DNA of 64,000 nt from Candidatus Cryptobacteroides choladohippi (GCA_018065985.1 JAGHSF010000010.1:1-64000), one strand, 5' to 3'; shown: positions 36,085-45,701, counted from the first letter of the stretch. A program made the numbers and translations. Notes: generated by a model from the sequence alone, not told the origin.

Positions 36085-37287
36085 TTACTCTGAGGTGTAG
36101 TTGTCGAAATAACCCTGAACCAGGACGATGGGTGTACCCTTGTCGCCGGATCCGGAGGTAAGGTCGCAGAGCGATCCGATAAGGTCGGTGAGCTGGCGGG
36201 GAGTGGTGCCCTCGGAAGCCATCTTGCCCTTGAGGTTTGCGTCCTTTGCCTTGATGCTCTCGCTGATGGCAGCCTTGAGCTCTTCTCCTGACAGATTAGC
36301 GAAGTCGTTGTCTGCCAGATACTTGAGCTTGAGCTCGTTGGGCGTTCCGTGAAGGCCCTCGGTAAATGCGGGGGACACAACAGGGTCGGCAAGCTCCCAA
36401 ATCTTTCCCTGAGGATCTTTGAAGGCGCCGTCGCCGTAGATCATGACTTCTACGTGCTTGCCGGTAGCCTCGAGGATGTTCTTCTGTATATCCTCGACGA
36501 GTCCCTGGCATTTGTGGGGGAAGAGTTTCACACTGTCTTCGGTTGCCTTGTTGGAGCCGAGCAGTCCGTAGCTCTCGTTGAAGCCGCTGCCGTTGACTGA
36601 AGCGGTGAGGATGTCGTCAAGTCCGAGCACGACGCGTGCGCCAGCCTCGCGGAGGATCCTCTTGGTGCGCTTGCGTGTGTGGATGTCGCAGTTTATGACT
36701 GCGTCGGTGTACTGGAGTATGGTCTTGGGTCTGTTTGCGAAGATGATCTCGACCTCGGCACCGCACTCGCGGATCAGGTCTCCGTAATACTGCACATAGT
36801 CGACTCCTGTGAACTCGTGTTTCTCGTAGCCGAAGAGCTCGCGGTACTTTTCGAGCGTGAGGACGTCAGAGTAGGGGTTTACGCCGGCCTCATCGATCTT
36901 GTCCATGCTGATGAGTGCATTGCCGACCTCGTCAGAGGGATAGCTGAGCATGAGGACCACCTTCTTGCATCCCTGTGCGATACCGCGCAGACAGATTGCA
37001 AAGCGGTTGCGTGAAAGGATGGGGAACATGACGCCCACGGTGCCGCCGCCTGTCTTGGTGCGCACGTCTTCGGCTATTGCTGACACTGAAGCGTAGTTGC
37101 CCTGTGATCTGGCAACTACCGATTCGGTGACGGCGATCACGTCACGGTCTCTGAGCGCAAAACCCTCGTCGGCTGCTGCGGCGAGTACGCTGGATGTTAC
37201 GATTTCTGCAAGATTGTCACCCTCGCGGATAATGGGGCAACGGATGCCACGGGATATTGTCCCGACCAGTCTCTGATGTTCTTTCAT
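36085..37287 (-). CDS. coenzyme F420-0:L-glutamate ligase family protein (CofE-like)
   Basis: The 400-residue protein matches the F420-0:gamma-glutamyl ligase family: RGIRCPIIREGDNLAEIV near the N-terminus, DRDVIAVTESVVARSQGN, and KGTPIVLVQGYFDN at the end. CofE adds glutamate to coenzyme F420, a cofactor not known from Bacteroidales, and no other F420 gene is in this window. The protein is also longer than archaeal CofE (about 250). It probably ligates an amino acid to another substrate. The ATG at 37287 (MKEHQRL) was taken; a longer frame runs into the promoter. It is monocistronic. Confidence 0.75.
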   Translation of the reverse strand: MKEHQRLVGTISRGIRCPIIREGDNLAEIVTSSVLAAAADEGFALRDRDVIAVTESVVARSQGNYASVSAIAEDVRTKTGGGTVGVMFPILSRNRFAICLRGIAQGCKKVVLMLSYPSDEVGNALISMDKIDEAGVNPYSDVLTLEKYRELFGYEKHEFTGVDYVQYYGDLIRECGAEVEIIFANRPKTILQYTDAVINCDIHTRKRTKRILREAGARVVLGLDDILTASVNGSGFNESYGLLGSNKATEDSVKLFPHKCQGLVEDIQKNILEATGKHVEVMIYGDGAFKDPQGKIWELADPVVSPAFTEGLHGTPNELKLKYLADNDFANLSGEELKAAISESIKAKDANLKGKMASEGTTPRQLTDLIGSLCDLTSGSGDKGTPIVLVQGYFDNYTSE

Positions 37288-37319
37288 ATTTGTAGGTGTC
37301 TTATTTGCTTTCAGACATA

Positions 37320-37327
37320 CAAATATA
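37320..37327 (-). promoter_or_regulatory. -7 box of the CofE-like gene
   Basis: TATATTTG on the minus strand, 32 bp before the ATG; no -33 element is visible at standard spacing. Confidence 0.4.
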
Positions 37328-37348
37328 CGCAAAATTGGCCGATATATA

Positions 37349-37380
37349 TTGTTACTTTCGCGATTTTTTATCTATATTTG
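37349..37380 (+). promoter_or_regulatory. promoter of the nucleotide-sugar operon
   Basis: TTG (37349-37351), 21 bp, TATATTTG (37373-37380) fits the consensus. It would give a leader of about 128 nt before the dehydratase ATG at 37515. Confidence 0.65.
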
Positions 37381-37447
37381 TGAATAGAGCAAAGTGGTTT
37401 TTTGACCAGTTCCAATGGGGCTGGCCATGCCGAAGGCGTCCGTGATT

Positions 37448-37534
37448 ATGATGACTGGTGAAGAGAGCAATGAGGACGTCCACTCGCAGGATCAACCTAT
37501 TCCAAATATCAATTATGTTAAAACTGAGAACTAA
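37448..37534 (+). CDS. possible 28-residue leader peptide
   Basis: An ATG at 37448 opens a 28-codon frame (starts MMTGEESNED, ends INYVKTEN) that stops at 37532-37534, 20 bp inside the dehydratase gene in another frame. It is hydrophilic and lacks a signal peptide. It lies in the leader transcript and may couple translation into the operon. Chance is a real alternative. Confidence 0.25.
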   Translation: MMTGEESNEDVHSQDQPIPNINYVKTEN

Positions 37535-39440
37535 ACTTAATCGCTACATCACCGATTATCTCGATCCCAAGATAATCATGTTGATGGATCTTGGACTGTC
37601 CGTACTGGCCTCATTCTTCGTGGTATTCCTTGTGAACTACGTTACCATGTACGGCCCTGAACAACTCTATGGAAGCCGAACGTTTGCAATTCTCTATCTG
37701 CTGTCTGCCTTTTTCGGGACGCTTGCAGCCTGCGTGGCTGTCAGAGCCTACAAACTCGTAATAAGGCGCTTCTCGCTCAGGGATATTGCAAAGCTTACAC
37801 TGGCCGTGCTTATCAAAGGCGCTCTGATGCTGGTTGCGGTTACGATTCGTTTCGGGTACATCAGAGGATGCATGACTGTTGTATTGGCTGACTTGCTGAT
37901 TACGATAATCATGCTTGTCGGCATCAGAATGGCAATGGTGGGTCTGTATGACCTGCTCAAGCTCAAGACCAATCAGATACTTGACCGTCAGCGCGTGCTG
38001 GTGTTCGGCACCTCCGACAAGTCTGCAGCGGCTGCCACACGTCTGGAGAACTCGCCTCACTATGACATTGTTGGCTACCTGGTCAGTGGCGACGTCATGA
38101 AGGGCTACACACTCATGAACAAGAGTGTATACAGTTTGAATGACTTCGACAGGTTCAAGAGACTCTGTGACAAGCTTTCCGTCCGTCACATCCTTTTTGC
38201 CAACGAGAAGGAAGCTCTTGTTAACCGGGACCTTGTGGACTTCTGCGTGCGCAACGGTATCAAGACGCTGGTTGCCCCTACCATCGATGAGGTGGCATCC
38301 GGCAAAATGATGAAGCATCTGGTCCGTGAGGTCAAGATCGAGGACCTTCTTGGGCGAGACGAGATAAAACTTGACATGAATGCCATCACGGCCAACTTCA
38401 AGGACAAGGTTGTCATGGTTACAGGTGCTGCCGGCAGCATCGGATCGGAACTCTGCAGACAGCTTGCAACATTTGGCGTGAAGAGGCTTGTACTGTTTGA
38501 CAACGCCGAGACTCCCATGCACAACATCCGTCTCGAACTTGAGGAACGGTATCCGGATCTGGACTTCGTACCTGTGATCGGTGATGTAAGGCAGTTGCCC
38601 CGCCTCGACTTTGCATTCCGCCACTATGATCCTCAGATCGTATTCCATGCAGCCGCCTACAAGCATGTGCCCCTGATGGAGGAAAATCCCTGCGAGGCCG
38701 TTCTTGTGAATGTATATGGAAGCCATAACGTTGCCGACAAGTGCCTTGAGTACGGAGTCGAGATGATGGTCATGGTAAGTACCGACAAGGCAGTGAACCC
38801 TACCAACATCATGGGTTGTACAAAACGTCTGGCCGAAATCTATGTCCAGAGCCTCGGTCTGGCTGTCGAGCAGGGCAAACAACAGGGCAGAACCAAGTTC
38901 GTGACCACGCGGTTCGGCAATGTGCTGGGCAGTAACGGCAGCGTCATCCCACGCTTCCGCGAACAGATAGAGAAGGGCGGCCCCGTGACGGTGACCCATC
39001 CCGACATCACCCGCTTCTTCATGACCATACCCGAGGCCTGCCGCCTTGTGATGGAGGCTGCTACAATGAGCACCGGAAACCAGATCTTTGTCTTCGACAT
39101 GGGCGAGTCAGTGAAGATAGACGACCTTGCAAAACGTATGATAGAACTTGCGGGCCTTCGCCTTGGCCAGGACATAGAAATCGAGTATACCGGACTCCGC
39201 CCTGGTGAGAAACTGTATGAGGAAGTGCTTTCGAATGCCGAGAACACAATCCCCACCAGCCACGAACGCATCCGCATCGCAAAGGTTCGTGAATACTTGT
39301 ATGAAAATGCGGCTGAAGCTGTCGACAAACTGACGAAACTTGCTTTCCAGGTCGAGATACCGGAGATGGTCAAGTATATGAAGGAAATCGTTCCCGAGTT
39401 CAAGAGCAGGAACAGCAAGTACGAGGTATATGACAAATGA
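37515..39440 (+). CDS. membrane-bound UDP-GlcNAc 4,6-dehydratase-like protein (WbpM/CapD type)
   Basis: The 641-residue protein has four N-terminal membrane helices (about 20-150), a CoA-binding-like domain (about 165-270) and a short-chain dehydrogenase domain (NAD motif TGAAGSIGSELCRQ, about 298-311). The active site reads VSTDKAVNPTNIMGCTKR: Met stands where most SDR enzymes have Tyr, as in WbpM-type dehydratases. It makes 4-keto-6-deoxy-UDP-sugars for surface glycans. I took the ATG at 37515 (MLKLRTKL), which aligns with family N-termini; a GTG at 37458 is possible. It opens the operon with rmlACDB and ugd. Confidence 0.92.
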   Translation: MLKLRTKLNRYITDYLDPKIIMLMDLGLSVLASFFVVFLVNYVTMYGPEQLYGSRTFAILYLLSAFFGTLAACVAVRAYKLVIRRFSLRDIAKLTLAVLIKGALMLVAVTIRFGYIRGCMTVVLADLLITIIMLVGIRMAMVGLYDLLKLKTNQILDRQRVLVFGTSDKSAAAATRLENSPHYDIVGYLVSGDVMKGYTLMNKSVYSLNDFDRFKRLCDKLSVRHILFANEKEALVNRDLVDFCVRNGIKTLVAPTIDEVASGKMMKHLVREVKIEDLLGRDEIKLDMNAITANFKDKVVMVTGAAGSIGSELCRQLATFGVKRLVLFDNAETPMHNIRLELEERYPDLDFVPVIGDVRQLPRLDFAFRHYDPQIVFHAAAYKHVPLMEENPCEAVLVNVYGSHNVADKCLEYGVEMMVMVSTDKAVNPTNIMGCTKRLAEIYVQSLGLAVEQGKQQGRTKFVTTRFGNVLGSNGSVIPRFREQIEKGGPVTVTHPDITRFFMTIPEACRLVMEAATMSTGNQIFVFDMGESVKIDDLAKRMIELAGLRLGQDIEIEYTGLRPGEKLYEEVLSNAENTIPTSHERIRIAKVREYLYENAAEAVDKLTKLAFQVEIPEMVKYMKEIVPEFKSRNSKYEVYDK

Positions 39441-39472
39441 CGCGGCAATCCGCGTGAAAATGCAAGACACAC

Positions 39473-40378
39473 ATGAAAGGAATTGTATTGGCCGGCGGCT
39501 CCGGCACCAGACTGTATCCTATCACCAAAGGGATAAGCAAGCAGCTGATGCCCATCTATGACAAACCTATGGTGTATTATCCCATAAGTGTACTCATGCT
39601 GGCCGGAATCAGGGACATCCTGATCATTTCCACGCCATATGACCTTCCCGGGTTCAAGCGTCTCCTGGGTGACGGATCCGACTATGGCGTACACTTCGAA
39701 TATGCCGAACAGCCGAGTCCCGACGGCCTTGCGCAGGCATTCACCATTGGCAAGGACTTCATCGGAGATGATTCCGCCTGCCTTGTGCTCGGAGACAACA
39801 TCTTCCACGGCGCGGGATTCGTGCCCATGCTCAAGGAAGCGGTGCGCGCTGCCGAAGAGGATGGAAAGGCAACCGTTTTCGGCTATCGTGTCAGTGACCC
39901 GGAGCGTTATGGCGTAGCCGAGTTCGACAGCGACGGCAATTGCCTGTCCATCGAGGAAAAACCCGCAAAGCCCAAGAGTAACTATGCTGTGGTCGGTCTC
40001 TACTTCTATCCGAACAAGGTCGTGGATGTGGCCGGCAGCATCAAGCCCTCGGCACGCGGGGAATATGAGATAACCACTGTGAACCAGAAGTTCCTCGAAG
40101 ACGGGGAACTGAAGGTGCAGACCCTTGGACGCGGCTTTGCCTGGCTCGATACCGGTACCCACGATTCGCTCAGCGAGGCATCCACATACATCGAAGTCCT
40201 GGAGAAGCGTCAGGGCCTGAAGATTGCCTGCCTCGAGGCCATTGCCTACCGTTGCGGCTGGATTGATGAGGAGAGGATGCGTGAACTTGCCAGGCCCATG
40301 CTGAAGAACCACTACGGGCAGTACCTGCTGAAAGTGATCGACGAGGTCAGGGAAAGCGGAAAATCGAATCTTGACTGA
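39473..40378 (+). CDS. rmlA: glucose-1-phosphate thymidylyltransferase
   Basis: The 301-residue enzyme joins dTTP and glucose-1-phosphate to make dTDP-glucose, the first step to dTDP-L-rhamnose. The nucleotide motif is [20 protein letters not shown] (residues 8-27), followed by [19 protein letters not shown] and [10 protein letters not shown]. Length and layout are normal. A short hairpin ACGCGG/CCGCGT (39440-39455) lies between the dehydratase stop and this gene. The TGA stop is 1 nt from the rmlD ATG. Confidence 0.95.
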   Translation: MKGIVLAGGSGTRLYPITKGISKQLMPIYDKPMVYYPISVLMLAGIRDILIISTPYDLPGFKRLLGDGSDYGVHFEYAEQPSPDGLAQAFTIGKDFIGDDSACLVLGDNIFHGAGFVPMLKEAVRAAEEDGKATVFGYRVSDPERYGVAEFDSDGNCLSIEEKPAKPKSNYAVVGLYFYPNKVVDVAGSIKPSARGEYEITTVNQKFLEDGELKVQTLGRGFAWLDTGTHDSLSEASTYIEVLEKRQGLKIACLEAIAYRCGWIDEERMRELARPMLKNHYGQYLLKVIDEVRESGKSNLD

Positions 40379-40379
40379 G

Positions 40380-41279
40380 ATGACCATACTTGTTACAGGT
40401 GCGAACGGCCAGCTGGGCAGCGAGATGCGCATTGTTGCGCGTGAATCCGCCCACAGGTACATCTTTACCGATGTCAATCAGGTTGAAGGGCTCGAGACAG
40501 AGTTCCTCGACATCACCGACCTCAGCTCTGTCCGCAAGATGGTTGCCGCAAATGATGTCAGGGTCATAGTCAACTGCGCGGCATGGACAAATGTCGATGC
40601 CTGCGAGACAGACGGTGACCTGGCCGCCCTTGCCGGGAAACTCAATGCAGAGGCCCCGAAGAATCTTGCCGCAGCCATGAAGGAGGTTGGAGGGACACTA
40701 TTCCACATCTCCACCGACTATGTATTCGGGCAGGAGCCATACAATACCCCATGCAGTCCCGACCGGAAGGGCACCCCGACAGGAGTCTATGGTGCTACAA
40801 AGCTCCATGGAGAGCAGAACATCATCGGCAGCGGTTGCGAATACATCATCCTGCGCACTTCCTGGCTGTACAGCGAATTCGGCAGGAACTTCTGCAAGAC
40901 CATGCTCGATCTGACCGCCAACAGGCCACAGCTCAATGTCGTCTTCGACCAGTGCGGCACACCTACATACGCCTATGATCTTGCTGCAGCAATCTTCGAC
41001 ATCATCGAGAACGGGAAGTACCGGGGCAATACCGGCATCTATCACTACAGTAACGAGGGTGTCACCAGCTGGTACGACTTCACCCGCATGATAGCCCGCA
41101 TTGCCGGGCATTCCGGATGCGATATCCAGCCCTGCCATTCCGATGAATTCCCTTCACCGGTGAAACGCCCTGCATACAGCGTGCTTGACAAGACGAGCTT
41201 CAAGAAGACCTTTGGCATCTCTGTGCCTTATTGGGTGGACAGCCTTGAACGCTGTATTGCAAACCTTATGAATCAATAG
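40380..41279 (+). CDS. rmlD: dTDP-4-dehydrorhamnose reductase
   Basis: The 299-residue enzyme makes dTDP-L-rhamnose in the last step of the pathway. It shows the NADPH motif TGANGQLGSEM, the strand STDYVFGQEPYNTP, and YGATKLHGE with the catalytic Tyr and Lys. The ATG at 40380 (MTILVTGANG) was chosen over a TTG at 40371 that overlaps rmlA. The order here is A-D-C-B. Confidence 0.94.
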   Translation: MTILVTGANGQLGSEMRIVARESAHRYIFTDVNQVEGLETEFLDITDLSSVRKMVAANDVRVIVNCAAWTNVDACETDGDLAALAGKLNAEAPKNLAAAMKEVGGTLFHISTDYVFGQEPYNTPCSPDRKGTPTGVYGATKLHGEQNIIGSGCEYIILRTSWLYSEFGRNFCKTMLDLTANRPQLNVVFDQCGTPTYAYDLAAAIFDIIENGKYRGNTGIYHYSNEGVTSWYDFTRMIARIAGHSGCDIQPCHSDEFPSPVKRPAYSVLDKTSFKKTFGISVPYWVDSLERCIANLMNQ

Positions 41280-41282
41280 AAT

Positions 41283-41870
41283 ATGGAAGTTGTACAGACC
41301 GCCATCGAAGGCGTTTGCATCATAGAGCCCAAGGTGTTCAAAGATTCCCGGGGCTATTTCTTCGAGAGCTTTTCTCTGAGGGAATTCGAGCAGAAGGTCC
41401 GCCCGATAAACTTCGTGCAGGACAATGAAAGCATGAGCAGCTTCGGCGTGATGCGCGGACTGCATTTCCAGTGCCCGCCCTATGCTCAGAGCAAGCTCGT
41501 GCGCTGTGTGAAGGGTGCTGTTCTCGATGTTGTGGTTGACATACGCAAAGGCTCACCGACATATGGCCAGCATGTGGCAGTTGAACTTAGCGAAGAGAAC
41601 AAGCGCCAGCTCTTTATTCCCAGAGGCTTTGCCCACGGCTTTTCGGTGCTTTCGGAAACAGCTGTGTTCCAGTACAAGTGTGACAATTTCTATGCTCCAC
41701 AGGCCGATGGCGGCATCTCCATACTGGACGGGACGCTCGGCATAGATTGGAGAATACCTCAGGACAAGGCAGTGCTGAGCGATAAAGACCTCTGCCGCCC
41801 GCTACTGAAGGACTTTGACTCTCCGTTCAGCATGGACATGAACCTATATCCCGAATTCGATCGAAAGTGA
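41283..41870 (+). CDS. rmlC: dTDP-4-dehydrorhamnose 3,5-epimerase
   Basis: The 195-residue cupin-fold enzyme epimerises the 4-keto sugar. Conserved segments are GYFFESFSLREFE, NESMSSFGVMRGLHFQCPPYAQSK (catalytic His), IRKGSPTYG, FIPRGFAHGFSVLSE and YKCDNFYAP (catalytic Tyr). Length is close to the usual 180-190. rmlB follows after 2 nt. Confidence 0.95.
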   Translation: MEVVQTAIEGVCIIEPKVFKDSRGYFFESFSLREFEQKVRPINFVQDNESMSSFGVMRGLHFQCPPYAQSKLVRCVKGAVLDVVVDIRKGSPTYGQHVAVELSEENKRQLFIPRGFAHGFSVLSETAVFQYKCDNFYAPQADGGISILDGTLGIDWRIPQDKAVLSDKDLCRPLLKDFDSPFSMDMNLYPEFDRK

Positions 41871-41872
41871 AT

Positions 41873-43099
41873 ATGAGAAGAACCATATTGATAACCGGCG
41901 GAGCCGGATTCATCGGGAGCCATGTTGTCAGGCTCTTTGTCAACAAATATCCCGAATACAGAATCATCAACCTCGACAAACTGACGTATGCGGGCAATCT
42001 CGCCAATCTCAAGGATGTGGAGGACAAGCCCAATTACAGGTTTGTGAAGATGGATATCTGCGACTTCGAGGGAGTGCTCGCTCTCATGCGCGAGGAACAT
42101 GTCGACGGCATTATCCATCTTGCAGCCGAGAGTCATGTGGACCGCAGCATCAAGGACCCCTTCACCTTCGCGCAGACGAACGTGATGGGAACGCTGAGCC
42201 TCCTGCAGGCTGCAAAGATCTACTGGGAAGAAACCGGCGGCTGGAATGCGGTAAGCGAGAAGGGGACTCCCTCTGACGAGCATTTCACCCAAATCTTTTG
42301 CGAGGAAGGGGGAGTCCCCGAATCGCAACCTGCACGGCCCCGCAGGCTGTTCTACCATATAAGCACCGACGAAGTGTACGGCGCGCTGCAGATGACAGAG
42401 CCGCAGGGCATAGAGCCTCCATTCACAACAAAGGCCAGCTCCGGCCAGCACCATCTTGCATATGGCAGGGATTTCTTCTACGAGACCACAAAGTACAACC
42501 CCCACAGCCCATACAGTGCAGCCAAGGCCAGCTCTGACCATTTCGTGCGCGCCTACCATGATACCTATGGCATGCCCACGATTGTGACAAATTGCAGCAA
42601 CAATTATGGTCCGTATCAGTTCCCTGAGAAACTTATCCCTCTGTTTATCAATAATATCCGCCACCGTAAGCCGCTGCCTGTATATGGCAGGGGCGAGAAT
42701 GTGCGCGACTGGTTGTATGTGGAGGACCACGCGAGGGCCATCGATGCCATCTTCCATAACGGCAAGGTGGCCGAGACCTACAACATAGGCGGCTTCAACG
42801 AGTGGAAGAACATAGATATCATCAAGACTATAATAGCTACGGTCGACAGGCTGCTCGGCCGCCCGGAGGGGGCGGATCTGGACCTCATAACCTATGTAAC
42901 AGACCGCCCGGGACATGATGCGCGCTACGCAATCGATTCCTCGAAGCTTCAGAAGGAACTTGGCTGGGAGCCCAGCCTGCAGTTCGAGGAAGGGATAGAG
43001 AAGACCGTCCGCTGGTACCTCGACAACCAGGACTGGATGGACAATGTCACCAGCGGTGATTACCAGAAATATTACGATTCGATGTATAAAGGTCGATAA
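41873..43099 (+). CDS. rmlB: dTDP-glucose 4,6-dehydratase with an inserted segment
   Basis: The 408-residue enzyme forms dTDP-4-keto-6-deoxyglucose. It has TGGAGFIGSHVV, HLAAESHVDRSI, STDEVYG, and YSAAKASSDH with the catalytic Tyr and Lys. It is longer than Bacteroides RmlB as I recall it (about 380), because some 30 extra residues lie at about 121-160, just before FYHISTDEVYG. The extra DNA carries a 10-bp perfect inverted repeat (42262-42319). The insert is in frame and the rest of the enzyme is intact. The ATG at 41873 was taken; a GTG at 41867 overlaps the rmlC stop. Confidence 0.93.
   Translation: MRRTILITGGAGFIGSHVVRLFVNKYPEYRIINLDKLTYAGNLANLKDVEDKPNYRFVKMDICDFEGVLALMREEHVDGIIHLAAESHVDRSIKDPFTFAQTNVMGTLSLLQAAKIYWEETGGWNAVSEKGTPSDEHFTQIFCEEGGVPESQPARPRRLFYHISTDEVYGALQMTEPQGIEPPFTTKASSGQHHLAYGRDFFYETTKYNPHSPYSAAKASSDHFVRAYHDTYGMPTIVTNCSNNYGPYQFPEKLIPLFINNIRHRKPLPVYGRGENVRDWLYVEDHARAIDAIFHNGKVAETYNIGGFNEWKNIDIIKTIIATVDRLLGRPEGADLDLITYVTDRPGHDARYAIDSSKLQKELGWEPSLQFEEGIEKTVRWYLDNQDWMDNVTSGDYQKYYDSMYKGR
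42262..42319. repeat. inverted repeat inside the rmlB insert
   Basis: GGGGACTCCC (42262-42271) and GGGAGTCCCC (42310-42319) are perfect reverse complements with a 38-nt spacer; inner pairs extend the stem to 13 bp with one wobble. It coincides with the extra, poorly conserved segment of RmlB, so it may be a palindromic element inserted in frame. Confidence 0.6.
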
Positions 43100-43115
43100 A
43101 TTTATAGACACAGAT

Positions 43116-44426
43116 ATGAAAGTTATGAAATTCGGAGGTACCTCAGTCGGTACCCCTCAGAGAATCAAGAATGTTGCTGAACTTGTTGTCAAATCAGGAA
43201 AGGGCAACGTGGTGGTGCTCTCTGCAATGTCAGGAACCACCAATACGCTGGTTGAAATAGCCGGCTACCTGTACAACCATAACGCCGACGGCGCAAAGGA
43301 CACCCTGGGACGTCTGGAACAGAAGTACGCCAAGGTAATAGATGCCCTGTACGCCACTGACGAGTACAAAGCAAAGGCAAACGGATACATAAATGAGATA
43401 TTCAGATATCTCGGTACATTCCACAAGCAGCTCTTTACCGCCAAGGAGGAGAAGATAATCCTTGCCCAGGGAGAACTTATCTCCACTCATCTCATGACAT
43501 ACTATCTGCAGGAGCAGGGTGTGAATGTGACCCTCATCCCGGCATTGGAGTTCATGAAGACTGACATGCTCGGTGAACCTGATCAGGATTACATCAGGGA
43601 ACATCTTATGCCTCTGCTCACGAGTGAGGAGTGCATATACATAACCCAGGGCTTCATCTGCATGAACGCTCACGAGGAGGTTGACAATCTTCAGAGAGGA
43701 GGTTCCGACTACACTGCATCTCTTGTCGGAGCGGCACTGCAGGCCGAGGAGATACAGATATGGACCGATATCGACGGCATGCACAACAACGATCCCAGGA
43801 TAGTGGACAATACGACCGCTGTGCGTCATCTGCACTTCGAGGAGGCAGCCGAGCTTGGATATTTCGGCGCAAAGATTCTGCACCCGACATGCATCCAGCC
43901 CGCCAAATACGCCAATGTCCCTGTTCGTCTGCTGAATACCATGCAGCCGGACGCACCTGGAACCATCATCAACAACGTTGCGGAGCATGGCACAATCAAG
44001 GCGGTTGCAGCCAAGGACAACATCACTGCAATCAAGATAAAGAGCTCCCGCATGCTTCTGGCTCATGGATTCCTGCGCAAGGTTTTCGAGATATTCGAGA
44101 GCTATCAGACATCCATCGACATGATATGCACCTCGGAAGTGGGTGTGTCGATGTCAATAGACAATACAAGACATCTCAATGAGATCATCCACGACCTCAA
44201 GAAGTACGGTACGGTGACTGTCGACCTCGACATGTGCATCATCTGTGTTGTGGGCGACATGGATTGGGAGAATGTAGGCTTCGAGTCAAGGGTGCTGTCG
44301 GCAATGAAAGACATTCCTGTCAGGATGGTATCCTTCGGTGGAAGCAACTACAACATCTCCATGTTGGTCAAGGAAGAAGACAAGAATCGCGCTCTCAAGG
44401 CTCTGAGCGCTGGAATTTTCGACTAG
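43116..44426 (+). CDS. lysC: aspartate kinase
   Basis: The 436-residue enzyme phosphorylates aspartate, the first step to lysine, diaminopimelate, threonine and methionine. It has [10 protein letters not shown] at the start, [30 protein letters not shown] and two ACT domains in the last 150 residues ([34 protein letters not shown]), so feedback control is likely. It is monofunctional. I took the ATG at 43116 (MKVMKFGG), 16 nt after rmlB. lysA follows 3 nt after its stop. Confidence 0.94.
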   Translation: MKVMKFGGTSVGTPQRIKNVAELVVKSGKGNVVVLSAMSGTTNTLVEIAGYLYNHNADGAKDTLGRLEQKYAKVIDALYATDEYKAKANGYINEIFRYLGTFHKQLFTAKEEKIILAQGELISTHLMTYYLQEQGVNVTLIPALEFMKTDMLGEPDQDYIREHLMPLLTSEECIYITQGFICMNAHEEVDNLQRGGSDYTASLVGAALQAEEIQIWTDIDGMHNNDPRIVDNTTAVRHLHFEEAAELGYFGAKILHPTCIQPAKYANVPVRLLNTMQPDAPGTIINNVAEHGTIKAVAAKDNITAIKIKSSRMLLAHGFLRKVFEIFESYQTSIDMICTSEVGVSMSIDNTRHLNEIIHDLKKYGTVTVDLDMCIICVVGDMDWENVGFESRVLSAMKDIPVRMVSFGGSNYNISMLVKEEDKNRALKALSAGIFD

Positions 44427-44429
44427 AAG

Positions 44430-45668
44430 ATGCTGAAAGGAAACTTTCCCATAGAGCAGTTTGTCACTCAAAGGACTCCATTTTACTACTACGACATGGA
44501 GCTCCTCGGACAGACTCTGCGAACGATCAGGCAGGAGATGAGCCTCATGCCCGACTGCGAGATGCACTATGCTGTCAAGGCCAATTTCAACCCTCGGATA
44601 CTGAGGGCGATTGCCGCTGCCGGCTTTGGTGCCGACTGCGTGAGCGGAGGCGAGATCAAGGCCGCTCTTGCAGCTGGCTTCCCTTCTGGGAAGATAGTGT
44701 TTGCCGGTGTCGGCAAGAGCGATGAAGAGATAGTCCTTGGCCTTGAAAAGGGAATCTCTCGCTTCAACGTGGAGTCTGCTGCTGAATTGGAGGTGATCAA
44801 CGCTTTCGCGGCCGCAAGGGGAGTGAAAGCTCCCGTGAGCATCAGGGTCAACCCTGACATAGGAGCGCACACGCACGCCAATATCACCACCGGCCTTGCC
44901 GAGAACAAGTTCGGAATCAATCTCGAGCAGCTTGATGAGATTATGGAGCTGGTTCTCAGCCTGCCTGCAATCGAATACAAGGGCCTGCATTTCCATATCG
45001 GCTCGCAGATTACGGACATGTCTGACTTCGTTGCCCTCTGCAACAGAATCAACAATATTCAGGATGACTTCGAACACAAGGGGGTCCCTGTAGGCGACAT
45101 CAACGTCGGCGGTGGTCTCGGAATCAATTACGAGCATCCCAACCACCTGCCATTGGCGGATTTCCACTCGTACTTCGAAACTTTCAGGCGTCACCTGGTG
45201 CGCCGTCATGGCCAGACCCTGCATTTCGAGCTGGGCCGGTCCATCGTAGCCCCATGCGGCAGTCTTATCTGCAAGGTGCTGTATGTCAAGGAAGGCACGC
45301 ACAAACGTTTTGCCATTGTGGATGGCAGCATGACCGAACTGCTGCGCCCCGCACTCTACCATGCCTACCATAGGATCGAGCACCTCGGCAGCCCGCTGGA
45401 CAGCGCATCAGCTGTGAAGCAGCCGGGGGACGTTACGGGGGCAGAGCCCCTGTCAAAAGTCTCAGAGCAGCCGGAGCTGCTCTATGACGTCGTGGGGCCC
45501 GTGTGCGAGAGCTCTGACGTGTTTGCCAAGGCCGTCAGTCTGCCACAGTGCCGCCGTGGTGATTATGTTGCCATACGCAGTGCCGGTGCATACGGCGAAT
45601 CGATGTCATCGGGTTACAACTGCCATGAGCTTCCTGGAAGCTTCTTCGACGGTGAACCGAATGTGTGA
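44430..45668 (+). CDS. lysA: diaminopimelate decarboxylase
   Basis: The 412-residue PLP enzyme makes lysine from meso-diaminopimelate. Lys50 in MHYAVKANFNP binds PLP; GLHFHIGSQI, NVGGGLGINY, ELGRSIVAPCG, DVVGPVCESSDVF (catalytic Cys) and SAGAYGESMSSGYNC follow. Between AYHRIEHL and LYDVVGP there are roughly 20 more residues than in relatives I recall; the DNA there has a 9-bp direct repeat and a hairpin (45418-45474). Carboxynorspermidine decarboxylase is a relative, but the pairing with lysC supports lysA. Confidence 0.9.
   Translation: MLKGNFPIEQFVTQRTPFYYYDMELLGQTLRTIRQEMSLMPDCEMHYAVKANFNPRILRAIAAAGFGADCVSGGEIKAALAAGFPSGKIVFAGVGKSDEEIVLGLEKGISRFNVESAAELEVINAFAAARGVKAPVSIRVNPDIGAHTHANITTGLAENKFGINLEQLDEIMELVLSLPAIEYKGLHFHIGSQITDMSDFVALCNRINNIQDDFEHKGVPVGDINVGGGLGINYEHPNHLPLADFHSYFETFRRHLVRRHGQTLHFELGRSIVAPCGSLICKVLYVKEGTHKRFAIVDGSMTELLRPALYHAYHRIEHLGSPLDSASAVKQPGDVTGAEPLSKVSEQPELLYDVVGPVCESSDVFAKAVSLPQCRRGDYVAIRSAGAYGESMSSGYNCHELPGSFFDGEPNV
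45418..45474. repeat. direct-repeat-flanked hairpin insert in lysA
   Basis: AGCAGCCGG occurs at 45418-45426 and again at 45466-45474, exactly 48 bp (16 codons) apart. Between them lies a hairpin with arms at 45435-45442 and 45446-45453 (core GGGGC-AGA-GCCCC). This resembles an in-frame insertion with a 9-bp target duplication, or a slipped duplication. Confidence 0.55.
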
Positions 45669-45701
45669 CAAGAAGACAATAACCTATATTTTTTGAACCA
45701 T

